From RHKX01 sp964641695 (GTDB lineage Bacteria > Actinomycetota > Thermoleophilia > Solirubrobacterales > 70-9), in assembly GCA_964641695.1 (NCBI GenBank), contig CAZXKG010000015.1:1-35495 (forward strand): DNA of 35,495 bases. The letters run 5' to 3'. Position 1 is the first letter of the stretch; each line of letters starts with the position of its first letter. Made by a program: the position numbers and the translations under genes. The notes under the pieces were generated by a model, which was not told the origin of the DNA, did not search any database, and saw nothing but the letters and a program-made list of their open reading frames with translations. This document shows positions 15,958 to 24,178 of the stretch, piece by piece.

Positions 15958-16428
15958 TCAGTGGCGGCGGTCGCGCTCGGCGAGGAAGCGGAGGATCTCC
16001 GCCGCGATCCGGTCCGGCGGTGGCGGACAGCCGGGGATCTCCAGGTCGACCCGGCCGAGCAGCTCGGCGACGGGCGGGCCGAGCTCGGCGGGGTCGGCGA
16101 GCACCCCCACGCCCCGCGCGCAGTCGCCGAGGGCGACGATGAGACGTGGCTCCGGCATCGCGTCGTATGCGTCGCGCAGGGGCCCGGCCATCCGGGCGGT
16201 GACCGGTCCGGTGATCAGCAACGCGTCGGCGTGCCGTGGCGAGGCGACCAGATCGAGACCGAACCGCTGCATGTCGTAGTCGGGCGCGAGCGTCGCGCCC
16301 AGCTCGTGCTCGCAGGCGTTGCACGAGCCGCAGTCGACGTGACGGAGCGCCAGCGAGACGGGGCGGCTGCGCGGCGGCAGCGCAGCGCGGCGGCGGACGG
16401 CGCGGAGTTGTCTCAGCAGCATGAACAT
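15958..16428 (-). CDS. NuoB/HycG-like iron-sulfur small subunit of hydrogenase-4-like complex
   Basis: Electron-transfer subunit that sits between the large subunit and the membrane arm. Starting at ATG 16428 (MFMLLRQLRAVRRR), 6 bases after the hycE stop and with AGGTAGG upstream, it has 156 residues; a GTG at 16449 is an alternative overlapping start. CGSCNACEHE supplies Cys36 and Cys39 (also Cys33), with Cys103 in GDCARG and Cys134 in PGCPPPP; a subset should bind one proximal 4Fe-4S cluster. DYDMQRFGLDLVASPRHADA and LLITGPVT match HycG/EchC-type proteins. It is the last gene of the hyf/hyc operon. There is no adjoining ferredoxin-like (HyfH/NuoI) gene in the window. Confidence 0.88.
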   Translation of the reverse strand: MFMLLRQLRAVRRRAALPPRSRPVSLALRHVDCGSCNACEHELGATLAPDYDMQRFGLDLVASPRHADALLITGPVTARMAGPLRDAYDAMPEPRLIVALGDCARGVGVLADPAELGPPVAELLGRVDLEIPGCPPPPDRIAAEILRFLAERDRRH

Positions 16429-16433
16429 CCGAC

Positions 16434-17903
16434 CTACCTGTTCGTGCACGCGAAGCAGAGCTCGAAGCTCTTGTTGATCAACGGGAAGTCGGGGAGCAGC
16501 TCGTCGACGCAGACGTGTGCCAGCGCCGGCCAGTTGGCGTAGGAGGCCGTGCGCAGGTGAAGCCTCCGGATCCCGCCCCCCGCGACCTCGAGGACGCAGA
16601 CCGTCTCCCCCCTCGGGCTCTCGACCCGGCCGACCGCGACCGCGGCGCCGGCGTCGGCCTCCGCCCCGGCGCCGCGCGGCGCCGCCTCCCCGTCCTCGAT
16701 CGACTCCTCGAGCAGCTCGGCCAGGATCGCCAGGTTCGCCTGGACCTCCATCCCCCGGATGCGGAAGCGGGCGGCCACGTCCCCGGACGGCTCCTCGAGC
16801 GCCGCGGGCTCGAAGTCCCGCGGGTAGGCGAGCTCGGTGGAGTCGGCGCGAACGTCCACGCGCAGCCCGGCGGCGCGGGCGGCCGGACCGACCACCCCGA
16901 GTCGGCGCGCGTCCTCGTGAGAGAGAACCCCGACGCCGGCGAGCCGCGCCTGCAAAGAGGTCGCGAAGCTGAGCTCGCGCCAGGCGGAGACGAACTCAGA
17001 GGCGATCGAGGCGAGCTCCTCGCGAACACCCTCGAGCACGGCGCCCGCGAGCTCGACCCGGGAGCGGCCCACCTCGACCGCACCGAACAGGTAGCGGTGT
17101 CCGCCGACGCGCTCGTTCAGTCGCAATGCTCGCTCCTTGAGCGCGAGGAAGGCCATGTTGCCCGGCCCGAACCCGACCCCCGCGCAGATCGCGGCGATGT
17201 CGTTGAGGTGGTTGTAGAGGCGTTCCAGCTCCGCGAGCACGGTTCGCCCGCGGCGCATCGAGGGCGTCGGCGCCAGTCGGAGGAGCGCCTCGCACGCCTG
17301 CGCGTAGGCGAGCGAGTTGGCGACCGCGCAGGCCCCGCAGGCCCGCGCCGCGTACGCGATCCCGTGCTCCGGCGGGCGCCCCTCCGCCGCACGCTCCAGC
17401 CCCCGGTGCTTGTAGAAGAGCCGCAGATCGAGGTGCAGGATGCGCTCGCCGACGACGTGGAAGCGGAAGTGCCCCGACTCGATCACCCCGGCGTGAATCG
17501 GGCCGACCGCGACCTGATGGACGCCCTCGCCGCGAACCGGCACCGTCCATGCCTCGGGGTCGTCGGGATCCCCCGCGAGCAGCGGCCTGCTCGAGGGTCG
17601 GCCGGAGAAGCGGATGCCGAAGCGGTCCGCGGCCTCGCGCTCGTCCCAGTCCAGGGCGGGGACGATGTCGACGAGCGAGGGCACCGGGTCCACTGCCGGG
17701 GTCCGCAGGATCCGGACCTCCGGCCCGTGCGCGACGACGGCGCTCCAGTCGCGGCGAGCCTCCTCTCCGCCCGCGTACGCGCCGCAGAAGCGCCCGCCGG
17801 TCGCGAGCTCCCGCTCGCAGGCCTGCCGCCAGGCCGCCGCGTCGACCGTCTCCACCGCGACGCCTCGACCCCGCGCTCGTGCCTCCGCCGCTCCGCCGCT
17901 CAT
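16434..17903 (-). CDS. HycE/HyfG-like large subunit (fused NuoC-NuoD type)
   Basis: Catalytic-type subunit of group 4 [NiFe]-hydrogenases and related complexes. ATG 17903 overlaps the stop of the preceding gene in an ATGA, giving 489 residues; the longer open frame upstream is antifunctional read-through of hyfF. Residues 15-130 are a NuoC-like domain (DWDEREAADRFGI). The NuoD/hydrogenase part has GPIHAGVIESGHFRFHVVGE, FYKHRGLE, CGAC (Cys189, Cys192) and the C-terminal CFAC (Cys483, Cys486), so all four candidate nickel ligands are present. The chain ends three residues after Cys486, so there is no cleavable C-terminal peptide, as in EchE and CooH. Whether it binds nickel is not proven. Confidence 0.9.
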   Translation of the reverse strand: MSGGAAEARARGRGVAVETVDAAAWRQACERELATGGRFCGAYAGGEEARRDWSAVVAHGPEVRILRTPAVDPVPSLVDIVPALDWDEREAADRFGIRFSGRPSSRPLLAGDPDDPEAWTVPVRGEGVHQVAVGPIHAGVIESGHFRFHVVGERILHLDLRLFYKHRGLERAAEGRPPEHGIAYAARACGACAVANSLAYAQACEALLRLAPTPSMRRGRTVLAELERLYNHLNDIAAICAGVGFGPGNMAFLALKERALRLNERVGGHRYLFGAVEVGRSRVELAGAVLEGVREELASIASEFVSAWRELSFATSLQARLAGVGVLSHEDARRLGVVGPAARAAGLRVDVRADSTELAYPRDFEPAALEEPSGDVAARFRIRGMEVQANLAILAELLEESIEDGEAAPRGAGAEADAGAAVAVGRVESPRGETVCVLEVAGGGIRRLHLRTASYANWPALAHVCVDELLPDFPLINKSFELCFACTNR

Positions 17904-19381
17904 CCCCCGCCCCCAAGCAGACCCTCGACCAGATCCGAGCCCGGCAACCCGACCGCCACCACGCTCAGCGCCAGCAGCAAGCACGTCGTCAGCAGCGCGA
18001 TCGCGAGCACCGGACGGGCCGCACGCGACGGCGCGGCGCCGCCACGACGGCGCTTGCCGAGCAGCCCCTCCAGCGTCGCGTGCGCCAAGCCGAGAAAGCC
18101 GAGCGCGAGCAGGACCGCGGCCACGATCGAGACCCAGAGCATCCCCGCCTGGATCCCGGCCAGCAGGATCATCACCTCGGAGACGAACAGCGGCAGCGGC
18201 GGCAGTCCCGCCAGCGTCAGCATCGAGAGCGAGTAGGCGTAGCCGGTCCTCGGGTTGATCCGCCCGATCCCGCGCGGCTGCATCGTCGCGGCCTTCGGGT
18301 CCTCGCGCAGGATCGGCAGCGCCGCGTAGAAGCCCAGGGACTTCGCCAGACCGTGGCCGAGCACGTGCACGACGACCCCGGCGATCGCCAGCGGGGTCGC
18401 GAAACCCAGGCCCAACGCTAGGACGCCCATGTGCTCGAGGCTCGAGTAGGCGAGCAGACGCTTGAACGGCAGCGCCCGCCACAGGAACGGGATCGCGACC
18501 AGCAGCGAGGCGAGTCCGAAGGCGATCAGCAAGACCTCGGCCGCATTCCCGGGAAGCGCCGGCTCGAGCGCCTGTCGCGTGCGCCAGACCACGAGCAGCA
18601 CGGTCGGCAACAGCGCCGCCGAGAGCATCGCGCTGATCGGCGGCGGCGCCTCGCTGTGCGCGTCGGGAAGCCAGTTGTGGACCGGCGCCCAGCCGATCTT
18701 GCCGGCCATCCCGACCACGATCAGGACGAAGGCGATCAAGGTCTCCTCGCTCGCCAGCCCCGGCGCCGCGGCGCCGAGCGCCGCCCAGTCGAGCTCGCCC
18801 AAGCTCGGATCGGTGCCGACGGCGGCGAAGAGGACGACGATCCCGAGCAGGCTCACGGTGAGCCCGAGCGTGGTCAGGACCACGTACTTCCAACCTGCCT
18901 CCAGGGAGCTGCGCCTGCCGCTGAAGGCAACCAGCACCGCCGAGGCGGCGGTCGTCGCCTCGACCAGGAGCCAGGCGATGCCCAGGTTGTCTGCGAGCGG
19001 CACCGCGAGCAGCGCCGCCCAGAAGAGGTTGAACGCCGCGTAGTACCAGGCTCGCGAATGCCGGGCGCCGAGCATCCCACGACCCGCGTGACGGAGGTAG
19101 GTGATCGAGGTCCCCGCGCTCGCCACGCCGACCACGCCGACCAGCAGCAGGAACACGCCCGCGGCGGGATCGAGCAGGTACCAGCGGCCTTCCGCGGCGA
19201 CCCCGGGCGCCCCGGCCAACGCCGCGACCGCCAGCGCCAGCGCCAGCGCCGAGGTGAGCGACGCCCCAGCGACGTTGAGGCGGTCCAGGCCCGCGGGGGA
19301 ACGGGCGACTCCCATCGCCGCCGCGGTCAGGACCGGCACCGCGATCAGGGAGATGACGCCCATCGTCGCCAGGTCAGTCAC
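17900..19381 (-). CDS. HyfF/HycQ-like antiporter-type membrane subunit
   Basis: Proton- or sodium-translocating subunit related to NuoN/MrpD. The 493-residue protein has about 14 membrane segments. Conserved elements are LLVEATTAASAVLVAFSG with the TM5 glutamate, GKIGWAPVHNWLPDAHSEAP with the TM7 lysine, FKRLLAYSSLEHMG, and HVLGHGLAKSLGFYA. GTG 19381 overlaps the previous gene by 8 bases; ATG 19363 is an alternative. It overlaps hycE by 4 bases, so translation is probably coupled. Confidence 0.92.
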   Translation of the reverse strand: MTDLATMGVISLIAVPVLTAAAMGVARSPAGLDRLNVAGASLTSALALALAVAALAGAPGVAAEGRWYLLDPAAGVFLLLVGVVGVASAGTSITYLRHAGRGMLGARHSRAWYYAAFNLFWAALLAVPLADNLGIAWLLVEATTAASAVLVAFSGRRSSLEAGWKYVVLTTLGLTVSLLGIVVLFAAVGTDPSLGELDWAALGAAAPGLASEETLIAFVLIVVGMAGKIGWAPVHNWLPDAHSEAPPPISAMLSAALLPTVLLVVWRTRQALEPALPGNAAEVLLIAFGLASLLVAIPFLWRALPFKRLLAYSSLEHMGVLALGLGFATPLAIAGVVVHVLGHGLAKSLGFYAALPILREDPKAATMQPRGIGRINPRTGYAYSLSMLTLAGLPPLPLFVSEVMILLAGIQAGMLWVSIVAAVLLALGFLGLAHATLEGLLGKRRRGGAAPSRAARPVLAIALLTTCLLLALSVVAVGLPGSDLVEGLLGGGG

Positions 19382-19991
19382 GGAGTCCCCTGAGCAGCTC
19401 GGTGTCGGTCGTGCCGACCTCGCGGTGGATCCGGTAGCTGAAGCCGGCCGCGACCGTGACCACGAGGGCGACGTCGAAGAGCACGCCCAGCTCGATCACC
19501 GGCGGGACGCCACCGGGCACGGAGACGGCCAGCAGGTAGACGCCGTTCTCGGCGACCAGCAGCCCGATGATCTGAAACAGGGAGGGCCTGCGAGTCACCA
19601 CGATCGTCATCCCGATCGCGACCAGCGCGACGGCGGCGATCTCCGCACCGCGGTCTCCCAGCCCGAGCGGCGGCATCGAGGCGGCGGCGACCGACGCGAT
19701 CACGATCCCGATCGTCAGCCGGGCCGCCGCCGGGCGCGCCGGGCTGACCAGCCGCCTCTCCGGGGTCCGCGCCCTGATCCAGAGGAGCACGGCCGGCAGC
19801 GTGAGGGCGCGTACCAGCAGCACCGCGACCGGCAGGATCACCCCCTCGGCATGACCGTGCGCGACGCTGATCGCGCCGGCGACCAACAGCAGGGTCTGCA
19901 GCGAGACCAGCGCGATCGCCACGGTGCGCCTGCGGACGACGAGGATCGCCAGCGCGAGACCGACCAGCCCGGCGAGGATGGCGCCGCTCAT
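19374..19991 (-). CDS. HyfE/HycP-like small membrane subunit
   Basis: Integral membrane subunit of 205 residues with about six or seven helices, related to HyfE, whose N- and C-terminal halves resemble NuoK-like proteins. ATG 19991 overlaps the preceding stop in an ATGA, which fixes the start; upstream parts of the open frame are shadows of hycD. LLVAENGVYLLAV carries the membrane glutamate typical of NuoK-like proteins. Its short basic end (YRIHREVG) should be cytoplasmic. It lies between the HycD-like and HyfF-like genes, as in hyf and mycobacterial hyc operons. Confidence 0.88.
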   Translation of the reverse strand: MSGAILAGLVGLALAILVVRRRTVAIALVSLQTLLLVAGAISVAHGHAEGVILPVAVLLVRALTLPAVLLWIRARTPERRLVSPARPAAARLTIGIVIASVAAASMPPLGLGDRGAEIAAVALVAIGMTIVVTRRPSLFQIIGLLVAENGVYLLAVSVPGGVPPVIELGVLFDVALVVTVAAGFSYRIHREVGTTDTELLRGLRD

Positions 19992-20914
19992 CCGAGCCCT
20001 CCCGCCAGCGTCCCGACGACCCCGACGAGCGCGATCAGGCAACCCGCGCCGAGCAGCGCCGGGACCTGGAGGATCCTCATCTTCGCCTGGGCCGTCTCGC
20101 TCAGGGCGAGAAGGAGGACGAGCACCGCCAGCGACGCCGCCAGCCATCCGATCTGTGCCCAAAATCCACCCGCGTGCGGCAGCAGGAGCCCTGCCGCCAA
20201 GACGAGGAAGACCCACTGCCGCGCGGCCGTCGACCACTGCAGAAGCGCCAGGTCCCTGCCCCCGTACTCGAGCAGAGGTCCCTCGTGGATCATCGTCAGC
20301 TCCAGGTGCGTCTCCGGGTTGTCCACCGGGCGGCGGCCCGTCTCGGCGACGAGCACCAGCGCGAACGCCGCCAGCGCGCACCAGTGCGCAGCCTCCCCCC
20401 AGGGCGCCGAACCGCCGGTCGAGGCCGCGATCGCGACCAGGTCGGTGCTGCCCGCGCCAAGCACGAGCAGCAGCAGGGTGAGCAGCAGCAGCGCCTCGGC
20501 GAAGACGGCGATCGTCAGATCGCGGGCCGACCCCATCAGCGCGAAGCCGGAGCCCGTGTCCCAGCTCGAGGCCGCGAGCGCGAACCTGGCCAGCGCGAGC
20601 AGGCCGACGAGCACGATCGCGTCGTTGCCGAACGGCCATGCGCCGGAGCGCCCGCCGATCGGCACCATCAGCAGCGCCACGCACAGGGAGGCGACCACGA
20701 GGAGCGGGGCGAGCTCGTAGACGATGGTGCGCGGCTCGGGCGAGATCCTCGCCCTGCTCCAGAGCCTGCGCAGCTCACGATAGGGCTGCAGCGGAGAGGG
20801 CCCGCGGCGGCCCTGGAGACGGGCCGAGATCGAGGCGATCAGGCCGCTCAGAAGCGGCGCCAGGGCGACGCCGCCGACGAGCTGGGTCAGACCCGCGAGC
20901 AGGTCCGGGCTCAT
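19988..20914 (-). CDS. HyfC/HycD-like membrane subunit (NuoH type)
   Basis: Membrane anchor joining the soluble arm to the ion-translocating arm. ATG 20914, overlapping the hyfB stop in an ATGA, gives 308 residues with about eight helices. Family signatures are GPSPLQPYRELRRLWSR in the first cytoplasmic loop, AETGRRPVDNPETHLELT followed by MIHEG in the conserved acidic loop, and ALSETAQAKMRILQVP near the end. Spacing on both sides (4-base overlaps) ties it to one polycistronic transcript. Confidence 0.93.
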   Translation of the reverse strand: MSPDLLAGLTQLVGGVALAPLLSGLIASISARLQGRRGPSPLQPYRELRRLWSRARISPEPRTIVYELAPLLVVASLCVALLMVPIGGRSGAWPFGNDAIVLVGLLALARFALAASSWDTGSGFALMGSARDLTIAVFAEALLLLTLLLLVLGAGSTDLVAIAASTGGSAPWGEAAHWCALAAFALVLVAETGRRPVDNPETHLELTMIHEGPLLEYGGRDLALLQWSTAARQWVFLVLAAGLLLPHAGGFWAQIGWLAASLAVLVLLLALSETAQAKMRILQVPALLGAGCLIALVGVVGTLAGGLG

Positions 20915-22815
20915 CCCAGCACCCCCGTCCTGAGCAGGAGCAGCGCAACCAGCACGGTGGCCAGCAGGTAGCCGGCGTAGGTGCGGACGTTGCCGGTCTG
21001 CAGGCGGCGGGCGTGGGTGGCGGCGGCGAGCGCCCGCCGGCGCAGCGGGCCGTACAGCGCCGTGTCGAAGAGGTGCGGGATCGAGCCGCGGTAGCCGACT
21101 GACTCGACGACACCCCCCTCGACGATCGCCGTCACCTCGCTCCGCGACCGCAACGCCGGCTCGAGCACGAGGCGCAGCGGCTTCGTGAAGCCGTCGGTGG
21201 TCCACCGCATCGCCGGGATCTCGCGCTGCCCGCATGCCCACGCCGGCGAGGGGGCCGCCCGACGGGAGCCGCGCAGCTTCCAGAGCGCCGCGACGAGCAC
21301 CGCCAGGGCGACGGCGATCCAGACGGACGGCAAGCCGCCGGTGCCGGGGAGATCGAGCGCGGGACTCGCCTCGAAGTCGACTGGGATCGGCGCGAGCTCG
21401 ACCAGAACGGGCAGCATCGCGCCGGCGAGCAGGCCGATCGCCACCGTGCCCGCGGCCAGAACCAGGAGCGGCAGCGTCATCCCAGCCGGCGGATCGACCG
21501 CCGTCCGCGCCCGCTCGGTGCGGGGTTCGCCGAGCAACGTCTGGCCGGCGACGCGGACGAAGCAGTAGAGGGCGAGCGCGGCGGTCGCGGCGAGGGCGAG
21601 CAGCGCCGAGGTGGCCGCGATCCCCGTCCCCAGCGGCGCCTCGATCGCGAGGTGGAACATCGCCTGCAGCACCATCCATTCCGCCGCGAACCCGCCCAGC
21701 GGCGGCAGTCCCGCGATCGCCATGCAGCCGATGAGGAACGCCGCGCCCGTCAGCGGCATCCGCCTCAGCAGACCGCCGAGGCGGTCGAGATCGAGGTCGC
21801 CGACCGCGCGCTCGAAGGCGCCCGCGCCGCAGAACAGGAGCGCCTTGCTCACCGCGTGCGCCGCGATCTGCAGGAGCGCGGCGGCGAACGCGAGCGATGC
21901 CCAGAGCTCCTCGCCCGCGGAGGCGAACAGGATCGACGCGCCGAGCGCGGCCGCCGCGATCCCCGCGTTCTCGATCGAGGAGAAGGCGAGCAGCGTCTTC
22001 AGCCGCCGCTGGAAGAGCGCGTAGACGATGCCGCCGAGCGCCGAGAGCACGCCGAGCGCGAGCAGCGCGTAGCCGCTCCAGGCCGGCACGGGCGCCGCCC
22101 ACTCGAAGAGGACGCGGATCAGCCCGTAGAGGGCGAGCTTGATCATCACCGCCGACATCAGGGCCGAGAGGAACGCCGGCGCGACCGGGTGCGCGCGCGG
22201 CAGCCAGGAGTGCAACGGCATCAGGCCGGCCTTGGTCCCGAAGCCGACCAGGGCGGCCGCGACGACGATCGCCTGGGTGCCGCCGCCGTGAGCGAGCAGG
22301 GCCGAGGGATCGGAGAGCGCCCCCAGATCGGCGAGGGCGAGGATCGCGACCCAGGTGCCGACCCCGCCGAGGTGGGTGATCGCGAGGTAGACGAAGACGA
22401 CCCGCCTGGAGTGCGGATCGCTGCCGCCGACGAGGATGGCCGCCGCCGGCACGAGCGTGATCAGCTCCCAGAAGGCGAGGAAGGTGAGCGGATCGCGTGC
22501 CGTCAGGAAGCCGACGAGACAGAGCAGGAACAGCCCGGTCAGCCCGACCAGGGCGCCGCTGCGGGGAACTCCGTCCAGGTAGGAGCGGGCGAAGACGCAG
22601 ACCGGAACCGCGACCACGGCGAGGACGAGGAGGAAGAAGCCGGAGAGGGGATCGACGCCGAAGGCGGGATCGAGCGAACTGCGGAAGCCCGCACCGAGAT
22701 CGGTAGGGCCGAACAGGGAGACGGCGCCGACCAGGCCGGCGACTCCGGCGGCGAGGGCGAGGAGCGGCGCCCCGATACTGACCGCTCGGGATCGGGCTGG
22801 CGGTACGTGGCTCAA
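20911..22815 (-). CDS. HyfB-like antiporter-type membrane subunit (NuoL type)
   Basis: Ion-translocating subunit of 634 residues with about 15-16 helices. AFWELITLVPAAAIL holds the TM5 glutamate, GFGTKAGLMPLHSWLPRAHP the TM7 lysine, and AHAVSKALLF a further lysine/histidine site. The C-terminal extension CGQREIPAMRWTTDGFTKPL is the characteristic HyfB end, which distinguishes it from NuoL. The start is TTG 22815; an in-frame stop lies just upstream (22822-22824) and no ATG or GTG occurs between, so TTG is effectively forced. There is no good ribosome site. It begins 32 bases after the ArsR gene stop. Confidence 0.92.
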   Translation of the reverse strand: MSHVPPARSRAVSIGAPLLALAAGVAGLVGAVSLFGPTDLGAGFRSSLDPAFGVDPLSGFFLLVLAVVAVPVCVFARSYLDGVPRSGALVGLTGLFLLCLVGFLTARDPLTFLAFWELITLVPAAAILVGGSDPHSRRVVFVYLAITHLGGVGTWVAILALADLGALSDPSALLAHGGGTQAIVVAAALVGFGTKAGLMPLHSWLPRAHPVAPAFLSALMSAVMIKLALYGLIRVLFEWAAPVPAWSGYALLALGVLSALGGIVYALFQRRLKTLLAFSSIENAGIAAAALGASILFASAGEELWASLAFAAALLQIAAHAVSKALLFCGAGAFERAVGDLDLDRLGGLLRRMPLTGAAFLIGCMAIAGLPPLGGFAAEWMVLQAMFHLAIEAPLGTGIAATSALLALAATAALALYCFVRVAGQTLLGEPRTERARTAVDPPAGMTLPLLVLAAGTVAIGLLAGAMLPVLVELAPIPVDFEASPALDLPGTGGLPSVWIAVALAVLVAALWKLRGSRRAAPSPAWACGQREIPAMRWTTDGFTKPLRLVLEPALRSRSEVTAIVEGGVVESVGYRGSIPHLFDTALYGPLRRRALAAATHARRLQTGNVRTYAGYLLATVLVALLLLRTGVLG

Positions 22816-22847
22816 GCTATGTCAGGTCCGATTCGGGAGCGTCGGGC

Positions 22848-23198
22848 TCATGGCGAACCCCCCGGCGGATCAAGCTCGTCGAGAAGAGCCTGGGTCCCCT
22901 CGTAGTGCGTGGTGAGGATCTTGCGGGCGACCTCGAGCAGCTCGAACGTACGCGGATCTTTGACCTCGTAGAAGACGCTCGTCCCCTCACGGCGGCTCTC
23001 CACGAGACCCTGACGACGGAGCGCGGCGAGGTGCTGCGAGGTTCCGCTGGAGTCGATCTCCAGCTCGGCCTGCAGATCGCCGACCGAGCGCTCGCCGTCA
23101 CGGAGCAACTCGAGGATCCGCACCCTGACCGGGTGTCCGAGGACCTTGAAGAACTCCGCCTTGACGCGGTGGATCGGCTGGGGGGCGAGATCTGGCAC
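22848..23198 (-). CDS. ArsR-family transcriptional regulator heading the hyf/hyc operon
   Basis: Winged-helix repressor of 116 residues (GTG 23198). The N-terminal HPVRVRILELL helix, the recognition region DSSGTSQHLAALRRQGLVESRREG and the wing VFYEVKD are typical ArsR/SmtB features. It has no cysteine, so a classical thiol-metal sensor site is absent. In Mycobacterium tuberculosis an ArsR-type gene (Rv0081) likewise heads the hyc locus Rv0082-Rv0087, from my knowledge of that genome. It probably controls its own operon and perhaps the divergent siderophore-interacting gene through the palindrome at 23220-23249. Confidence 0.9.
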   Translation of the reverse strand: MPDLAPQPIHRVKAEFFKVLGHPVRVRILELLRDGERSVGDLQAELEIDSSGTSQHLAALRRQGLVESRREGTSVFYEVKDPRTFELLEVARKILTTHYEGTQALLDELDPPGGSP

Positions 23199-23219
23199 GG
23201 CGAGCGAGAGATTAGCGAG

Positions 23220-23249
23220 TTAGATACTTCGAAGCTTATGAGTTTCTAA
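23220..23249. promoter_or_regulatory. Candidate ArsR operator in the divergent promoter region
   Basis: A 30-bp imperfect inverted repeat in a notably AT-rich stretch: TTAGATACT pairs with AGTTTCTAA (8 of 9 positions) around an AAGCTT centre, 11 of 15 base pairs in all. It lies 21 bp before the ArsR GTG and 32 bp before the divergent SIP gene, where both promoters must be. Assignment to the ArsR protein is inferred from position. Confidence 0.6.
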
Positions 23250-23281
23250 TAGATGAACCACCGACCGCGTACGATCCGGGC

Positions 23282-24178
23282 ATGGCCGACTCCTCCGCGA
23301 AGATGTCCTCCAAGAGCTCCCCGCCGCGCGTCGTCACCGTTCTGCGCAGCGAGCCGCTGACGCCGAGGATGCTTCGGCTCGTGCTCGGCGGCGATGGGCT
23401 GGGGGGCTTCGGGGCGGGCCCCTTCAGCGACCACTACGTGAAGCTGCAGATTCCGCCTCCGGGCGCGAGCTACGAAGCTCCATTCGACCTGGCCGAGCTG
23501 CGAGCGACCCTGCCGAAGGAGCTGCATCCCCGGGTCAGGACCTACTCGGTGCGGCACTGGGACGACCAGCGGCGGGAGCTGACCATCGACTTCGTCCACC
23601 ACGGCGCCACCGGCGTGGCGGGGCCCTGGGCCGCCGCCGCCGAGCCCGGAGATCAGGTTCAGATCGTCGGACCGGGCGGGGCCTACGCGCCGGCCCTCGA
23701 CGCCGACTGGCACCTGATGGTCGGCGATTCCTGCGTGATCCCGGCGATCGCCGCGTCACTGGCGCGAATCGAGCCCGGGAAGCCGGTGCTCGCGTTCATC
23801 TCCGTCGACGACGAGGCGGAGGAGCAGGGGCTGCCGACGGCCGCGGACCTGCGCCTGACGTGGATCCACCGCGACCCGGCCGAGCCGGTCGAACCCGAGC
23901 CCCTGCTGGCTGCGATCGCAGCCGAGGCGCTGCCTGACGGCCGCGGCGACCTCTTCGTCCACGGCGAGGCCGGGATGGTGCGCGCGATTCGCAAGCACCT
24001 GCTCGTCGAACGGGAGCTGGAGACCGCCGGCGTCTCGATCTCCGGCTACTGGAAGCGCAGCCGCGACGAAGAGGGCTGGCGCGCCGACAAGCCCGAGTGG
24101 AATCGGCTCGCCGAGCAGGATCTGCTCGCGCCGAGGATCAGCCCGAGCGCGAGGATCACGGTCCCCGCCAGGAGATAA
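23282..24178 (+). CDS. Siderophore-interacting protein (FAD/NAD(P)H ferric-siderophore reductase)
   Basis: Cytoplasmic flavoprotein that reduces ferric siderophores to release iron. The 298 residues contain the FAD-binding motif RTYSVRHWDD, GPWAAAAEPGDQVQIVGPGG, the nucleotide-domain segment DWHLMVGDSCVIPAIAA, and the family's C-terminal signature GYWKRSRDEEGWRADKPEW. The family normally ends a few residues after this. Here the final 18 residues (from LLAPRISP on) read antisense through a decayed ABC permease fragment, so the natural C-terminus seems to have been replaced by a deletion joint. The catalytic core is intact and the protein may work. The gene is divergent from the ArsR regulator. 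Confidence 0.9.
   Translation: MADSSAKMSSKSSPPRVVTVLRSEPLTPRMLRLVLGGDGLGGFGAGPFSDHYVKLQIPPPGASYEAPFDLAELRATLPKELHPRVRTYSVRHWDDQRRELTIDFVHHGATGVAGPWAAAAEPGDQVQIVGPGGAYAPALDADWHLMVGDSCVIPAIAASLARIEPGKPVLAFISVDDEAEEQGLPTAADLRLTWIHRDPAEPVEPEPLLAAIAAEALPDGRGDLFVHGEAGMVRAIRKHLLVERELETAGVSISGYWKRSRDEEGWRADKPEWNRLAEQDLLAPRISPSARITVPARR

Noticed and set aside
17904..18893. Upstream extension of the HycE frame to 18893
   Set aside because: The extra sequence reads Arg/Ala/Gly-rich out of frame through hyfF; ATG 17903 overlaps the hyfF stop as expected for coupled genes.
16515..20720. Long plus-strand frames over the hydrogenase-like operon
   Set aside because: They are antisense to hycE, hyfF, hyfE and hycD, with no hydrophobic pattern, ribosome sites or motifs of their own.
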